Source of the DNA: Methanosarcina barkeri str. Wiesmoor
Lineage (GTDB): Archaea > Halobacteriota > Methanosarcinia > Methanosarcinales > Methanosarcinaceae
Direction of reading: 5' to 3'
Assembly: GCF_000969985.1 (NCBI RefSeq)
Contig: NZ_CP009526.1
Location: 1,798,001 to 1,862,000, forward strand
Length of the DNA stretch: 64,000 nucleotides
Shown: positions 35,856-45,460 of the stretch, piece after piece
Layout of the letters: every line of letters begins with the position of its first letter
How positions within the stretch are numbered: position 1 is the stretch's first letter
Notes under the pieces: model-generated
What the model was told of the DNA's origin: nothing
The model's input: only the letters and a program-made list of their open reading frames with translations
Databases searched by the model: none
Program-made: the position numbers and the translations under genes

Positions 35856-38528
35856 TCACTTCAGAATCTGTACAAAACCCCTGGTACCGTCAACACGGAC
35901 GTACTGGCCGTCTTTTAAAATTTTGGTTGCATTTTCGATACCAACAACTGCAGGAATACCGTATTCTCGCGCAATTACAGAGCCGTGTGTCATCATACCA
36001 CCAATCTCCACCACCAGGGCTTCAACGGAATAAAACAGTGGAGTCCAGCCAGGATCAGTAAAAGGCGCTACTAAAATATCTCCTTTTTCCAGCTTTGCGG
36101 CTTCAGGTCTGAGGATAACCTTTACGTACCCTTCTGCAACCCCAGCAGAAACAGGAGTTCCAATTAAAGCCCCTTTAGGAGCCTCAAAATCGCTCCTTAC
36201 ACTCGTAATAACTTCTCCTTCGCTGGTTAGAACTCTGGGAGGAGTCATCTTCTGGTACTGCTCGTAGGCTCTTTTACGGGAATCTATAAGCTGCTTCAGG
36301 TCCTCACTAAAATGATTTTCTAACAATGCAACCAGCTCATCGAGATACAAATAAAATACATCTTCTTCCTTCTCCAGGACTCCTCTTTGATGCAAAGCTC
36401 GTGCTTCTGCCAGGATGGCCTGCCGATAGATATCAAAAAATCGAACAATAACATACTTGGGAAATTCGCGCAAGCCTGTAGAATTTCGGTAAATGAAAAG
36501 AAGCCTGAAGACGAGTCTTGTTTTGAGGCTTCCGACAGGGGTGTTGCTAATACTTTCCATAAGTTTTTGTACGACTTCCTGCGCTTCTTTCCTGCCCTGT
36601 CTGAACCGTTTTCGGTGCTCACCCGGAGCATTGCTTTTAATATGGTTTATAATGGATGGAACTAGAAGAGTAGGGGCTTCCCACCATCGAATATTTGAAA
36701 TATCGATTTCACCCGGGCAGCGCATGCCATACAGTTCCATGAACCTGTCCAGCCCAGCCCTGAATATATCTCCGCCATTTACTTTACCTAGCCCCTGATA
36801 AAAAGTGCTGTCTTCTGCTCTCTGAAGATAATCTATCACCTCAGGATATTTTCGTGCTGTATCGGCCAGATCCCCAATCATTAACCCCATCTCACCGGTC
36901 ACGTTTCCAGGAGAGGATTTACTCAGCGTGTCAACATCAAGGCCCTCACCCAGCCATAACCGGGTCAGACGGTTAGCAATGGACAGGGCAATGAATGATA
37001 ATGGCACATACATCATGTTGCCATTAAGTTCCTGTAGCAATTTTCTCATGCTTTCCTGAACTCTTTTAATTCGCTCTGACCCTGAGACCTGCATGATTCT
37101 GCGTCTGCAATTATCGGTTATCTGTTCCACAGGGGCTGTAGCCCGCTGAATGATGCCTGAGGGATCAAGAAAGAATAAATTATTAACAATGATTAGGATA
37201 CCTTTTAGATAGAGCGAAAGCATTGGTTTGAATAATTTAAAAATCTGCATAGTTGTATTTTTGTTTGCTTTCGCTTCCTGTTGAAAGATCTCGCTTGAGA
37301 CTATTTTTGCCAGGGCATCTCTCATTAGTTCGTCCGCAATAGAAATTCTCCAGATAAAATATCGCCGAAAAGAGTTATTGTACAAAAAAGGAGTAACGTC
37401 AAAAAAAAGCCTGCCTCCCGCTTCCACGATCACATGGTTGGGAAAGGGTGTGGAGTCTTTTCCAAAGGGAAATATTCCCTGAAAAACAGAAATTCCCATA
37501 GGTCTCATGGCGTCTGTCATCATTTGCAGGTGAGCAAGCGACAAAAATATGTGAAGTTTATTGTCATATAATTTAGGAATAGGATAAAGAGTGGTGATGG
37601 GACGGCTCTGTAAGATATAGAACCTATCCCCTGCCAGACACCACTCAATGTCCTGCTCTGAGCAGTAGTGTTTTTCTATCCTTTGACCAAGTTGGGCTAG
37701 CTCCAGAATTTTATCATCAGAGAGGGCCTGCTTGTTCTGGAGTTCAGGAGCAAGTTCTCTGGTTACTGTTCCTCCTCCTGTGACCGGATAAACAGCTTTC
37801 TTCTTTTCTGCAATTTGCTTTTTAATAATCTGGCTTTCGAGAACCTGATAAGAGTCGGCTGAAACAATTCCTGAAACCAGAGCTTCACCCAACCCAAAGC
37901 TAGCATCAATAGAAATAATATTCCTGTGTCCTGTGACAGGATCCACGGTAAACATAAGCCCGGAAACCTCCGGAAATATCATTTGCTGCACCACTATGGA
38001 TAAATAGACCATACGGTGGCCAAATCCGTTTTTGATTCGGTAGATAATTGCCCTGTCGGTAAATAGAGAACTCCAGCATTTCCGCACAGCCTGAAGGAGT
38101 TGATCCATTCCCTTTACGTTCAAATAGGTCTCCTGCTGGCCGGCAAAAGAGGCAGTTGGCAAATCTTCGGCTGTAGCGCTGGACCTAACGGCATAAGCCT
38201 TTTCTTCCCCTACTATTTTCCATGCATCAAGGATAGAGAATTTAATTGTTTGGGATATGGGGATGGTTAGTAAATGGTTCCTGATCAGTTTTCCCAGCTT
38301 GCTAATTTCGTCCGGTTGATCCAGTTTCAACTGGTCAAGAAAATCAAAAAATTTGTTCATCTCATTGCTTGCTGCAATAAAATCACAGTAAGCCGACGTT
38401 GTAATGCAAAATCCAGGCGGAACAGGAAACCCCGCCTTGACCATTTCTCCCAGATTAGCGCCTTTTCCCCCGACGTCAGGCAAGTTTGTCCTATCGACTT
38501 CATTAAAGTGCATTACATAAACGCTCAT
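35856..38528 (-). CDS. PEP-synthase-like / rifampicin-phosphotransferase-like dikinase
   Basis: An 890-residue three-domain phosphotransferase. The ATP-grasp domain (1-320) has VGGKGANLGEMVKAGFPVPPGFCIT, AVRSSATAEDLPTASFAGQQETYLN and EQDIEWCLAGDRFYILQSRPIT. A long middle domain follows, and a swivelling phosphohistidine domain ends the protein with GGMMTHGSVIAREYGIPAV, His848 being the phosphocarrier. The PEP/pyruvate TIM barrel of true PEP synthase is absent. This order and length match rifampicin phosphotransferases (about 865 residues), and many archaeal homologues phosphorylate unknown substrates. GAGGTG nine nt before the ATG gives a good start. Confidence 0.8.
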   Translation of the reverse strand: MSVYVMHFNEVDRTNLPDVGGKGANLGEMVKAGFPVPPGFCITTSAYCDFIAASNEMNKFFDFLDQLKLDQPDEISKLGKLIRNHLLTIPISQTIKFSILDAWKIVGEEKAYAVRSSATAEDLPTASFAGQQETYLNVKGMDQLLQAVRKCWSSLFTDRAIIYRIKNGFGHRMVYLSIVVQQMIFPEVSGLMFTVDPVTGHRNIISIDASFGLGEALVSGIVSADSYQVLESQIIKKQIAEKKKAVYPVTGGGTVTRELAPELQNKQALSDDKILELAQLGQRIEKHYCSEQDIEWCLAGDRFYILQSRPITTLYPIPKLYDNKLHIFLSLAHLQMMTDAMRPMGISVFQGIFPFGKDSTPFPNHVIVEAGGRLFFDVTPFLYNNSFRRYFIWRISIADELMRDALAKIVSSEIFQQEAKANKNTTMQIFKLFKPMLSLYLKGILIIVNNLFFLDPSGIIQRATAPVEQITDNCRRRIMQVSGSERIKRVQESMRKLLQELNGNMMYVPLSFIALSIANRLTRLWLGEGLDVDTLSKSSPGNVTGEMGLMIGDLADTARKYPEVIDYLQRAEDSTFYQGLGKVNGGDIFRAGLDRFMELYGMRCPGEIDISNIRWWEAPTLLVPSIINHIKSNAPGEHRKRFRQGRKEAQEVVQKLMESISNTPVGSLKTRLVFRLLFIYRNSTGLREFPKYVIVRFFDIYRQAILAEARALHQRGVLEKEEDVFYLYLDELVALLENHFSEDLKQLIDSRKRAYEQYQKMTPPRVLTSEGEVITSVRSDFEAPKGALIGTPVSAGVAEGYVKVILRPEAAKLEKGDILVAPFTDPGWTPLFYSVEALVVEIGGMMTHGSVIAREYGIPAVVGIENATKILKDGQYVRVDGTRGFVQILK

Positions 38529-38734
38529 GCTAATACACCTCGAAAAATGAAATCCTGGTTTTTATATTATTATGATTTTATAGTATAGGACTTATATGCT
38601 TGTCCGCAAAGCAGGAGATTCTCAAATCCCCTTAAGCCATTATTTTTCTCTACAACTCATTTTACCTTTAGATTTTTAGTAGATATTGTATTACTTCAGG
38701 CTAAAGAGTCCACAAAGAAAAGTCATTTTTGATA

Positions 38735-38967
38735 CCAATGAAATATTCGGTTTCAAAGACTTCGTTAAAAGCTACAATCCCGAAAACCATTACATTATAC
38801 AGAGAACCTGAGTGAAGAATCTCACGAAATCAGGTTCCATAAATTCGTTTATAAAGAAATTGTAGTAAGGAGTAAACGAATTTGGGTTTCTTCTGGTTTA
38901 AAGGCAAAAGCCTTTCTGATCTAGATACTCTGCTGGATCTGATATTCTTGCAAATGAAATAATAAAA
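38735..38967 (+). pseudogene. Decayed 3' fragment of an hsdM gene
   Basis: The DNA aligns over about 230 bp with the 3' end of hsdM (about 28978-29215). Translated pieces read FKDFVKSYNPENHY (hsdM: LEDFIKCYNPENRH) and, after frame changes, DILANEII (identical in hsdM). Stops and frameshifts break it. It lies alone about 9.5 kb from the working copy, so it is either an old duplication or the remains of a second type I locus. Confidence 0.75.
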
Positions 38968-39261
38968 AGGTAGTAGGTGTAGCCAAATTAGTATTTTTAG
39001 CAGGTTCAGTACGTTTTATCTTTATTTAATGTTTCTATTATTAAATATTATATTGCCCAGTATTATATATTACTAAGTATATTATTTTAATGTTACAAAT
39101 TACTCCGACTTAAGCAATTTAAAAGAAAAGTAAATAAAATTAAACCACTAGCTGTCTAAAATGTAACTAAAGTCGAACATTATCCCTAAAAGATTTCCTT
39201 AAATCTAAGAATTTTATAAATTCAAATTCAAAACATCTCAAACTTATTTGCTAAATCTAAT

Positions 39262-39287
39262 CTATATATTATATATTTTAAGGGTGA
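39262..39287 (+). promoter_or_regulatory. TATA box and Shine-Dalgarno of the YVTN propeller gene
   Basis: CTATATATTATATATTT (39262-39278) lies about 20-30 bp before the start codon, followed by AGGGTGA (39281-39287) seven nt from the ATG at 39295. The leader must be very short if the TATA box is used. Confidence 0.45.
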
Positions 39288-39294
39288 GATATAA

Positions 39295-40758
39295 ATGGGA
39301 AAGGGGGGCAAATCATACTCACTGTTTTTAACTTCAACAGCTTTTCTCTTACTTGTAATCATTATTTTATCTGTTGAGTTGGTGGCTACTGCGCATAGCG
39401 ACTTGTCCGCTGAATATGCATATGTGCCTAATGAAAAAAGTAATACTGTTTCTGTGATTAACACAACAACCGACGCTGTTATCTCCACGGTGCCTGTAGG
39501 AAATGTTCCTGTGGGTGTTGCAATCAGCCTTGATGGAACAAAGGTATATGTGACTAACTTTGGTAATGACGACGTTCCCGGACGTACTGTCTCCATAATT
39601 GATACGGCCACCGAAGAGATTACATCGATGAATGTAGAAGAAGGCAAACCAGGCAAACCTGCTGGAGTTGCAATCTATCCGTATGAACAAAAAGTATATG
39701 TGGCAAAATTATTGAATGGAAAAGTTCGTGCAGTTGACCTGATAACCAACAAAGCTTCTGATATACCTGTAGGAACCGACCCTTGCGGAATTGCAATCAC
39801 CCCGGACGGATCAAGGGTATATGTGGCGAACATCGGCAGCAATACCATCTCTGTGATTAACACAGTAACGAACAATATTACAAAGACGGTAAACGTAGGA
39901 GTCAAACCCTATGGAGTTGCAATCAACAAGAATGGAACAAAAGTATATGTCACGAACATGGGAAGTAGCAATGTTTCTGTAATTAACACAACAACCAACG
40001 AAGTTACAGACAATTTAATTGCAGGAAAAGATCCTCATGGAATTGCAGTCGCACCAGATGAAAAATGGGTATATGTGGCAAACCATAATACTCCCATGGG
40101 CACAGTCTCTGTGATTAACACAACCACAAAAGATGTTACAAATATAACTGTAGGAAAAAATCCTTGTGGAGTTGCAGTCAACAAAAATGGAACAAAGGTA
40201 TATGTGACAAATTCCGGTACCGCTGATGATCTTGGAGGCACTGTTTCTATAATTGACACCGAAACCAAAACAGTTATGGGCCAGCCAATTTCTGTAGGAA
40301 TTCGTCCTTCTGGTTTAGGTCAGTTTATAGGTTCTGTTCCAGGGTCCAGAGTAGAAACAATGACTACTTTAACTTCTTCACCCAATCGATTTCTTGCTGG
40401 GGAATCAAGAACACTTACCGCTACAGTTAGTGCAACGTCCCAAGTAACAGAAAAACCCTCAGGCACAGTTACCTTCATGGAAGGAGCCACATCTATAGGA
40501 ACTGAAACTTTAAGTGATGGACAGGCAATTTTGGATACTTCATTGCTTTCAAATGGCTCACATTCGATAATAGCAAGATATAAAGGCAATAATCAGTTTA
40601 GACCAAGCACATCCTCTTCTTTCACACTAAAAGGCCAAGATCTAAGTTCCAAAAAATCTGTATTGGAACATCCAATAGTTGCTGGTGTTATTATTGCAGT
40701 AGTGAGTGGTATCATATCCCTGGGACTATATATCATAAAGAAAAAATATTTTTCTTGA
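39295..40758 (+). CDS. YVTN beta-propeller surface protein with Ig-like domain
   Basis: A 487-residue membrane-anchored surface protein. Signal peptide about 1-34. Seven YVTN repeats (about 38-345) carry the signature VYVTN(L/M/S)G and SVI(N/D)T.T, each ~42-45 residues, forming one propeller. A bacterial Ig-like domain follows (about 355-450: SGTVTFMEGATSIGTETLSDG...SIIARYKGNNQF). The C-terminal TM helix VAGVIIAVVSGIISLGLYII and basic KKK end anchor it. Such proteins are thought to mediate cell-surface contacts. Monocistronic, with a clear TATA and Shine-Dalgarno. Confidence 0.88.
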   Translation: MGKGGKSYSLFLTSTAFLLLVIIILSVELVATAHSDLSAEYAYVPNEKSNTVSVINTTTDAVISTVPVGNVPVGVAISLDGTKVYVTNFGNDDVPGRTVSIIDTATEEITSMNVEEGKPGKPAGVAIYPYEQKVYVAKLLNGKVRAVDLITNKASDIPVGTDPCGIAITPDGSRVYVANIGSNTISVINTVTNNITKTVNVGVKPYGVAINKNGTKVYVTNMGSSNVSVINTTTNEVTDNLIAGKDPHGIAVAPDEKWVYVANHNTPMGTVSVINTTTKDVTNITVGKNPCGVAVNKNGTKVYVTNSGTADDLGGTVSIIDTETKTVMGQPISVGIRPSGLGQFIGSVPGSRVETMTTLTSSPNRFLAGESRTLTATVSATSQVTEKPSGTVTFMEGATSIGTETLSDGQAILDTSLLSNGSHSIIARYKGNNQFRPSTSSSFTLKGQDLSSKKSVLEHPIVAGVIIAVVSGIISLGLYIIKKKYFS

Positions 40759-40788
40759 ATATTTTTCTTGATATAGAGAGAAAAATAT

Positions 40789-40829
40789 AAAGCTAAAAAC
40801 CAAAGCTAAAAACCAAAGCTAAAAACCAT
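40789..40829. repeat. 13-14-bp minisatellite
   Basis: Three copies of AAAGCTAAAAACC directly follow the propeller gene. Confidence 0.8.
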
Positions 40830-40846
40830 AATTTAAACAATATCTA

Positions 40847-41041
40847 TTATTTTTTTGCAGATGCATTTAACGCTTCTCTTACCCTTGCTTCGGTAATTCC
40901 GGCTTCCATGTGATTTCCAGACAGTTTCAGTACGGATAAGATTTTTAGGGCATTTTTATAGCTACTCTGACAAGAATTACACCTAAAATAGAGTATCTCT
41001 TCAATCTCTTCTAAGATATTGTTTTTGATTCTCTCTAGCAA
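40847..41041 (-). pseudogene. Short frame ending in a copy of the PHP-gene 3' end
   Basis: The last ~20 residues, AGITEARVREALNASAKK, match the C-terminus of the PHP protein at 42095-42751 (AGLTEARARETLKASARK). The DNA over about 40847-40905 is correspondingly similar. The first ~45 residues contain CNSC and are not PHP-like. I read this as the tail of a duplicated PHP gene joined to other sequence. A genuine 64-residue protein cannot be excluded. Confidence 0.55.
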
Positions 41042-41182
41042 TTAAGGATAAACGTTTACTACCGATGCGAGAAATTTAAAACATAATAAAAAAGTCAAGG
41101 TGAAGGTAGTAGACCTGTTATTTAACCAACTACCTTTTAACCTTGTTTAACCAGTTTGAAAGCCATGTTCCAACTAATCAAG

Positions 41183-41545
41183 TTATGACATATTGCCTGG
41201 ATTTCCTGCCTGAGGAGCTCCTTCAGGAGGCATTGACATGTTACCTGGAGCTTCTCCATTATACATGGAACCGTTACCTGGCATGTTACCTGGGGCATCG
41301 CCATGATACATGGAACCGTTACCTGACATGTTACCTGGAGCTCCTTCGGGAGGCATGGTAGCGTTGTCAGGTGGCATCTGCCCTGGGTTTTCTCCTCCAG
41401 GAGGCATAGTACTATTAGCTGACATATTGCCTGCGTTCTCTTCTGCAGGGGCAGTAGTGTCAGATGTTTTATTATCAGCACATCCTGACATCGCTACTAT
41501 TGACATAAGTAGCAAGCCGATAACTAAAAAACTCATTTTTTTCAT
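41183..41545 (-). CDS. Met/Pro/Gly-rich repeat lipoprotein
   Basis: A 120-residue exported protein. The signal peptide ends in a lipobox, IVAMSGC, with Cys21 as probable lipidated residue. The mature part is low-complexity: repeats of MPPEGAPGNMSGNGSMYHGD type, about 17-19 residues long, with several N-x-S/T sites and about a dozen methionines. It should be a disordered, glycosylated surface peptide; the Met-rich repeats could bind soft metals such as copper, but this is speculation. GAGGTA seven nt before the ATG. No operon partner. Confidence 0.6.
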   Translation of the reverse strand: MKKMSFLVIGLLLMSIVAMSGCADNKTSDTTAPAEENAGNMSANSTMPPGGENPGQMPPDNATMPPEGAPGNMSGNGSMYHGDAPGNMPGNGSMYNGEAPGNMSMPPEGAPQAGNPGNMS

Positions 41546-42094
41546 TATAGTACCTCAAATATTCTTGGACTTAAACTCTCAATCTCAAGAGGTTGTATCT
41601 ATAAGTCCTGAATTTTCAATATCAGTAATCCAGTTTTGGGAGTTTGGGAATTTACTGCAAATCCAAATCTAACATTTTACATAGTATAGACAATTAGATT
41701 TTTTTGAGGTGAAATGCCCTATAAAGAATATTGAAAATTCATTAAATAGAAGATCGAGAGTTTAACTCTAAAGTACGCTAAGTATTTTAGATAGCGTTGA
41801 CTTTTCGAATAGGAAATGATTCAAACACTAAAAAACCTTTGTATATTTGCCAATATTCATGTATTTCTTGAATATTTTTCAGTTCAACTTGTTTCTTGTT
41901 TGAAATCTTTAACGCGGATTGAATAATTATTTTTCTCTTTTAATATAATAAATATAGAATAAACTACGGAATGAGGAAGTAGTAAAAACAAGGGATAAGC
42001 TGAAAGAACGGCGAAAACCACCTAGAAATAAATTCAAAACGAGGAAATTAAGAAAAAGCACGGGAAGAAATAGAAAAAAATATGAAACTACAGT
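41546..42094. other. AT-rich spacer
   Basis: The minus-strand lipoprotein promoter should lie in 41546-41700. No gene, strong hairpin or repeat is recognised in the rest. Confidence 0.4.
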
Positions 42095-42751
42095 TTAAAC
42101 AGTCTCTGCTATTTTTCTCGCTGACGCTTTTAATGTTTCTCTCGCCCTTGCCTCGGTAAGCCCTGCCCCCCTCGCGATTTTCAGGGCCGTTTCATCGGTG
42201 ATAAGGTCTTCAGGGGCATGTGTGTCAGTATTTACCAGAAGCGTCGCGCCGATCTCAAGGGCAAGCCTGGCAACATGGCCATTTGTCCGGTTGTGTCCGT
42301 TCCTGGCTGTAATTTCGAGGCAGACATTGTTCTCTTTAGCCTTCTCGACATCTTCCGCGGAGATCAGGCCCGGGTGGGCCAGGATGTCCACATAATCACA
42401 TGCAACAGATGCTGCGTTTGTTCCGGGGGCGACTGGCTCGGAGGTGGTCTCTCCATGCACGACCACAATTTCTGCACCCAGCTCTTTTGCTTTCTTTGCA
42501 AGAGGGGCAATCTTCCTTGGTGGCACATGTGTTAGTTCAACCCCAGATAGAACGCGGATGTCCCATTCATTTTCAAGGTATTTTGCTTTCTGTCCCGCTT
42601 CGATAAGCTGTTCGAGATTGGTGTAATCGGCATGGTCGGTAAGTGCAATAGCCTTATAGCCATGAATAACCGCCCGCCGGACAAGTTCGCTGGGGATCAG
42701 TTCCCCATCACTGAAAATTGTGTGAGTGTGAAGATCTATCAACCGGATCAC
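42095..42751 (-). CDS. PHP-domain phosphoesterase
   Basis: A 218-residue PHP protein of the histidinol-phosphatase-like type. Trinuclear metal-site motifs: DLHTHTIFSDG (about 6-16), ALTDHADY (about 36-43), GVELTH, VVHGE, ILAHPGL and the final NTDTHAPE. No polymerase or other domain is attached. Substrate unknown; in archaea such proteins hydrolyse small phosphoesters. The start is GTG at 42751 without a visible Shine-Dalgarno. A diverged copy of its 3' end is found at 40847-40905. Confidence 0.82.
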   Translation of the reverse strand: MIRLIDLHTHTIFSDGELIPSELVRRAVIHGYKAIALTDHADYTNLEQLIEAGQKAKYLENEWDIRVLSGVELTHVPPRKIAPLAKKAKELGAEIVVVHGETTSEPVAPGTNAASVACDYVDILAHPGLISAEDVEKAKENNVCLEITARNGHNRTNGHVARLALEIGATLLVNTDTHAPEDLITDETALKIARGAGLTEARARETLKASARKIAETV

Positions 42752-42961
42752 CGTGTTTGAAGGTGGTTTTTACAATCGGGATAAACTCTCATTAATTTTT
42801 ACTAACCGTTTTTTTAATTAACCAATATATTCAATAGTTAAGCTGTATATTTAACTACTTAAATATATAGGTCATTACTAAATACTGTAGTTTATGTGAA
42901 CTGATATACCTATTGTGTTTTAATTGATATATCTATTGTGTTAACCATGTGTCTAATAAAA

Positions 42962-43753
42962 TTACTCAGGTTTTTCGGTTTTTCCAAGCCTTTCTGCGAC
43001 ATCGGCAAAAGCAAAGTTTGGCTTGACATCCGTTATTTTAATCCTGACCTTTTCTCCGACCTCGACTTCCTTTACGAAGACAACAAACCCTTCAATGAGC
43101 ACGGCGCCGTCCCCACTTGAGCCTAGTTTTTCGATATCCACAACGAATTTGTCTCCTTTGCGGAGCGGAGCTGTAAGGAATTTCTTTCCGATAACGTAGA
43201 TTTCAGCACTCTGGGACCGCGAGGCTTTTGGAGAATAAGCCATTGTACGGACAAAGTTATCCCTTACCTTCTGCATGTAATCGTTAAACATGTCTCCCTG
43301 GAAAACCTTAACAACGAAATTCCCTTTGGGCTTGAGAATTTTTTTTGCACATTCCAGAGCTGAAGTTGCAAGCTCGATTGACCTTGCATGGTCATAAGAC
43401 CAGTTTCCTGACAGGTTAGGGGCTGCATCACAAAGTACTACATCAGCTCCTTTTGCCCCTACGGTCTTAATAATTTTCTGTATGGTTGAATCTGCGTTTA
43501 TATTGCCCTGAATGGTCTCGACACCCTCTATAGGCACAATTCTCTGAAGATCCACACCAAGAACCTTACCTCCGGACAGTTCCTTTGCAACCTGGAGCCA
43601 ACCGCCCGGGGCTGCACCCAGATCAACAACCGAGTCTCCTCGATTGATAATATGATGTCTTTCGTTAATCTGCTTTAGTTTGAAGGAAGCCCTTGATCGG
43701 TACCCTTCCTCTTTTGCCTGACGATAATAGTAATCTCTTCTGTCTCTTGCCAT
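42962..43753 (-). CDS. rlmE: 23S rRNA (uridine-2'-O-)-methyltransferase with TRAM domain
   Basis: A 263-residue archaeal FtsJ/RlmE. The N-terminal Rossmann methylase (about 1-190) has FKLKQI with the catalytic Lys, SAM motif I VVDLGAAPGGWLQVA, VLCDAAPNLSG (Asp), NFVVKVFQG (Lys) and SAEIYVI (Glu), giving the K-D-K-E tetrad. The C-terminal TRAM domain (about 197-258, LRKGDKFVVDIEKLGSSGDGAV) should help bind RNA, as in archaeal RNA-modifying enzymes. It 2'-O-methylates a uridine of 23S rRNA. GGGAAGGT precedes the ATG. Confidence 0.92.
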   Translation of the reverse strand: MARDRRDYYYRQAKEEGYRSRASFKLKQINERHHIINRGDSVVDLGAAPGGWLQVAKELSGGKVLGVDLQRIVPIEGVETIQGNINADSTIQKIIKTVGAKGADVVLCDAAPNLSGNWSYDHARSIELATSALECAKKILKPKGNFVVKVFQGDMFNDYMQKVRDNFVRTMAYSPKASRSQSAEIYVIGKKFLTAPLRKGDKFVVDIEKLGSSGDGAVLIEGFVVFVKEVEVGEKVRIKITDVKPNFAFADVAERLGKTEKPE

Positions 43754-44530
43754 TGCTTACCTTCCCTGCGCTGAAAGCTGATATAGATTGCGCAGAAGTC
43801 TGTTGTCAGCCGCCAGATGTTTATAGATTACACTAAATATATAAATATTGTTTTATCCTGAAAGTATTTCGTACTAATCCTTGTGGTTAATAACTCCCTG
43901 TCTGTTGTGAAGCTCAACTAGAGAAAAAAACCAACAGTGGTGGTTAGTATCATTAAATTCGAATTTGTATCCCATTTTATGTCCAAACAGTTGTAAGATC
44001 TGATATCCAGATTATTTTCCAATATAATAGTGGAGATCAAAAATAAAGGGTTTAAAAAAGCTATTGAAAACTTTAATAAAGCTGAAAACAAGAATGAAGG
44101 GCTCTGAATCCCCCAAAAAATTGGACAAAGACATTAATACTATAGTGCTCACATGCCCTAATCACGAAAAAATTGAACTTACATCACAAATTTTCAAACA
44201 TGGGTCAGGATATACGAAAAAGTCCATAGGCTCATTTATTTGCATTTTCCCTGAGTTCTAACTGAGTTCTAACTGTGATTACCTTGGAAATATGTAATCC
44301 GATCTATAAAAAGATGAGAATGCGGAACAGTACTACGAAGATGAGATAGAGGAAATTATACCTTCACGGATCGAGGCGGTTCGTCGGAAGGCTAAGGTTT
44401 GCAAGCAAAATGTAAGCCTCTGGATTTATCTGTAAACTCAGGGGCGTCGGAAGTGAGAAAACATTATCTGACATCGGAAGCAAAAAATCATGATATTGTG
44501 TTGCGAATTTTGAAAGAGGAGTAGTTTACT
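43754..44530. other. Spacer with two unassigned short frames
   Basis: A plus-strand frame at about 44300-44443 without a start reads AEQYYEDEIEEIIPSRIEAV followed by RRKAKVCKQN; its composition is protein-like and it may be a gene remnant. A 65-codon frame at 44064-44261 has no Shine-Dalgarno and is not counted. The methyltransferase Shine-Dalgarno GAGGAG is at 44516-44521. Confidence 0.35.
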
Positions 44531-45277
44531 ATGTATAATAGAGAAGGAATTCAGGGTCATATTTTATCCTTTATAGACTTTTCAAAAGCCAGTACATTTT
44601 TGGATATTGGTTGTGGTAAAGGTAATGATCTAATAGAAATTAGTAATAGGACCTGCAAAGAAGCTAAATTGTATGGTGTCGATGTTAAGGCTAACCTGAT
44701 AGAGTTTGCAAAAATGCAGACTGAAGGGGATTGTCGGTTTACATTTAATGTTTATGATGTAGAAGATGGTCTCAAATTCGAAGACGAGTCAATAGATGTT
44801 ATCATCAGTTGTAATGTATTAGAATGCATCAAAAATAAAAGTAAATTACTACACGAAATTCATAGAGTGCTGAAGCCCGATGGAAAAATTATTATGGCGC
44901 ATTTTGATTGGGATACACAAATTTTCAATGCTTTTGATAAAAACCTTTATAGAAAGCTTATCCATACATATAGCGATTGGCAGCAGCCCTGGATGAATGA
45001 TTGTGATGCCTGGATGGGACGAAGAATTTCAGGTGTATTTAACGAGACAGGCTTATTTAGTGGAAATATATTTACTTATGTGGTGACTGAATCCGAGTAT
45101 AAAGAAGGATTCAGGGGTTATTCATTGATAAATGAGGAATTTAAAGCACTTGTTGAAAAAGGAATAATCAAAAATACTGAGTTTGAATTATTTAAGGATC
45201 AAATAATTCAACTAGAAAAGACAGGACATTATTTTTACAGTGTAAATTTGTATACATATGTAGGTCAGAAGAAATAA
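44531..45277 (+). CDS. Class I SAM-dependent methyltransferase
   Basis: A 248-residue Rossmann methyltransferase of the UbiE/Methyltransf_11 type. Motif I FLDIGCGKGNDL (about 22-33), acidic motif II YGVDVKA, motif III DEDESIDVIISCNVLECI-like segment and post-motif HEIHRVLKPDGKIIMAHFDWD are all present. The C-terminal half (WQQPWMNDCDAWMGRRI) likely binds substrate, as in sarcosine/small-amine methylases, but I cannot name one. Good GAGGAG Shine-Dalgarno nine nt upstream. AT-rich and alone, next to IS debris, so possibly acquired. Confidence 0.8.
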   Translation: MYNREGIQGHILSFIDFSKASTFLDIGCGKGNDLIEISNRTCKEAKLYGVDVKANLIEFAKMQTEGDCRFTFNVYDVEDGLKFEDESIDVIISCNVLECIKNKSKLLHEIHRVLKPDGKIIMAHFDWDTQIFNAFDKNLYRKLIHTYSDWQQPWMNDCDAWMGRRISGVFNETGLFSGNIFTYVVTESEYKEGFRGYSLINEEFKALVEKGIIKNTEFELFKDQIIQLEKTGHYFYSVNLYTYVGQKK

Positions 45278-45460
45278 TCTGGGGAATGGTTATCTGTGAC
45301 TATCTCTGGCTTCGCGGGACTTTCTACTTAAGATAACATTGAATTTACAAAATCTAAGAGAGAACCGTCGTAAGAATCATGATAAATTACATTGATTTCC
45401 ACAAAGTTTTTAAAAGTATTTATTGATGAGTCCGTTTCAAAATTGTTCCTACATCTTTAC

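Noticed and set aside
41143-41672. Plus-strand frames of 72 and 120 codons
   Set aside because: Mirror the repeat-rich lipoprotein gene on the minus strand, which has the lipobox and Shine-Dalgarno.
44064-44261. 65-codon frame
   Set aside because: No ribosome-binding site and no recognised motif; left as an unassigned frame in the spacer note.
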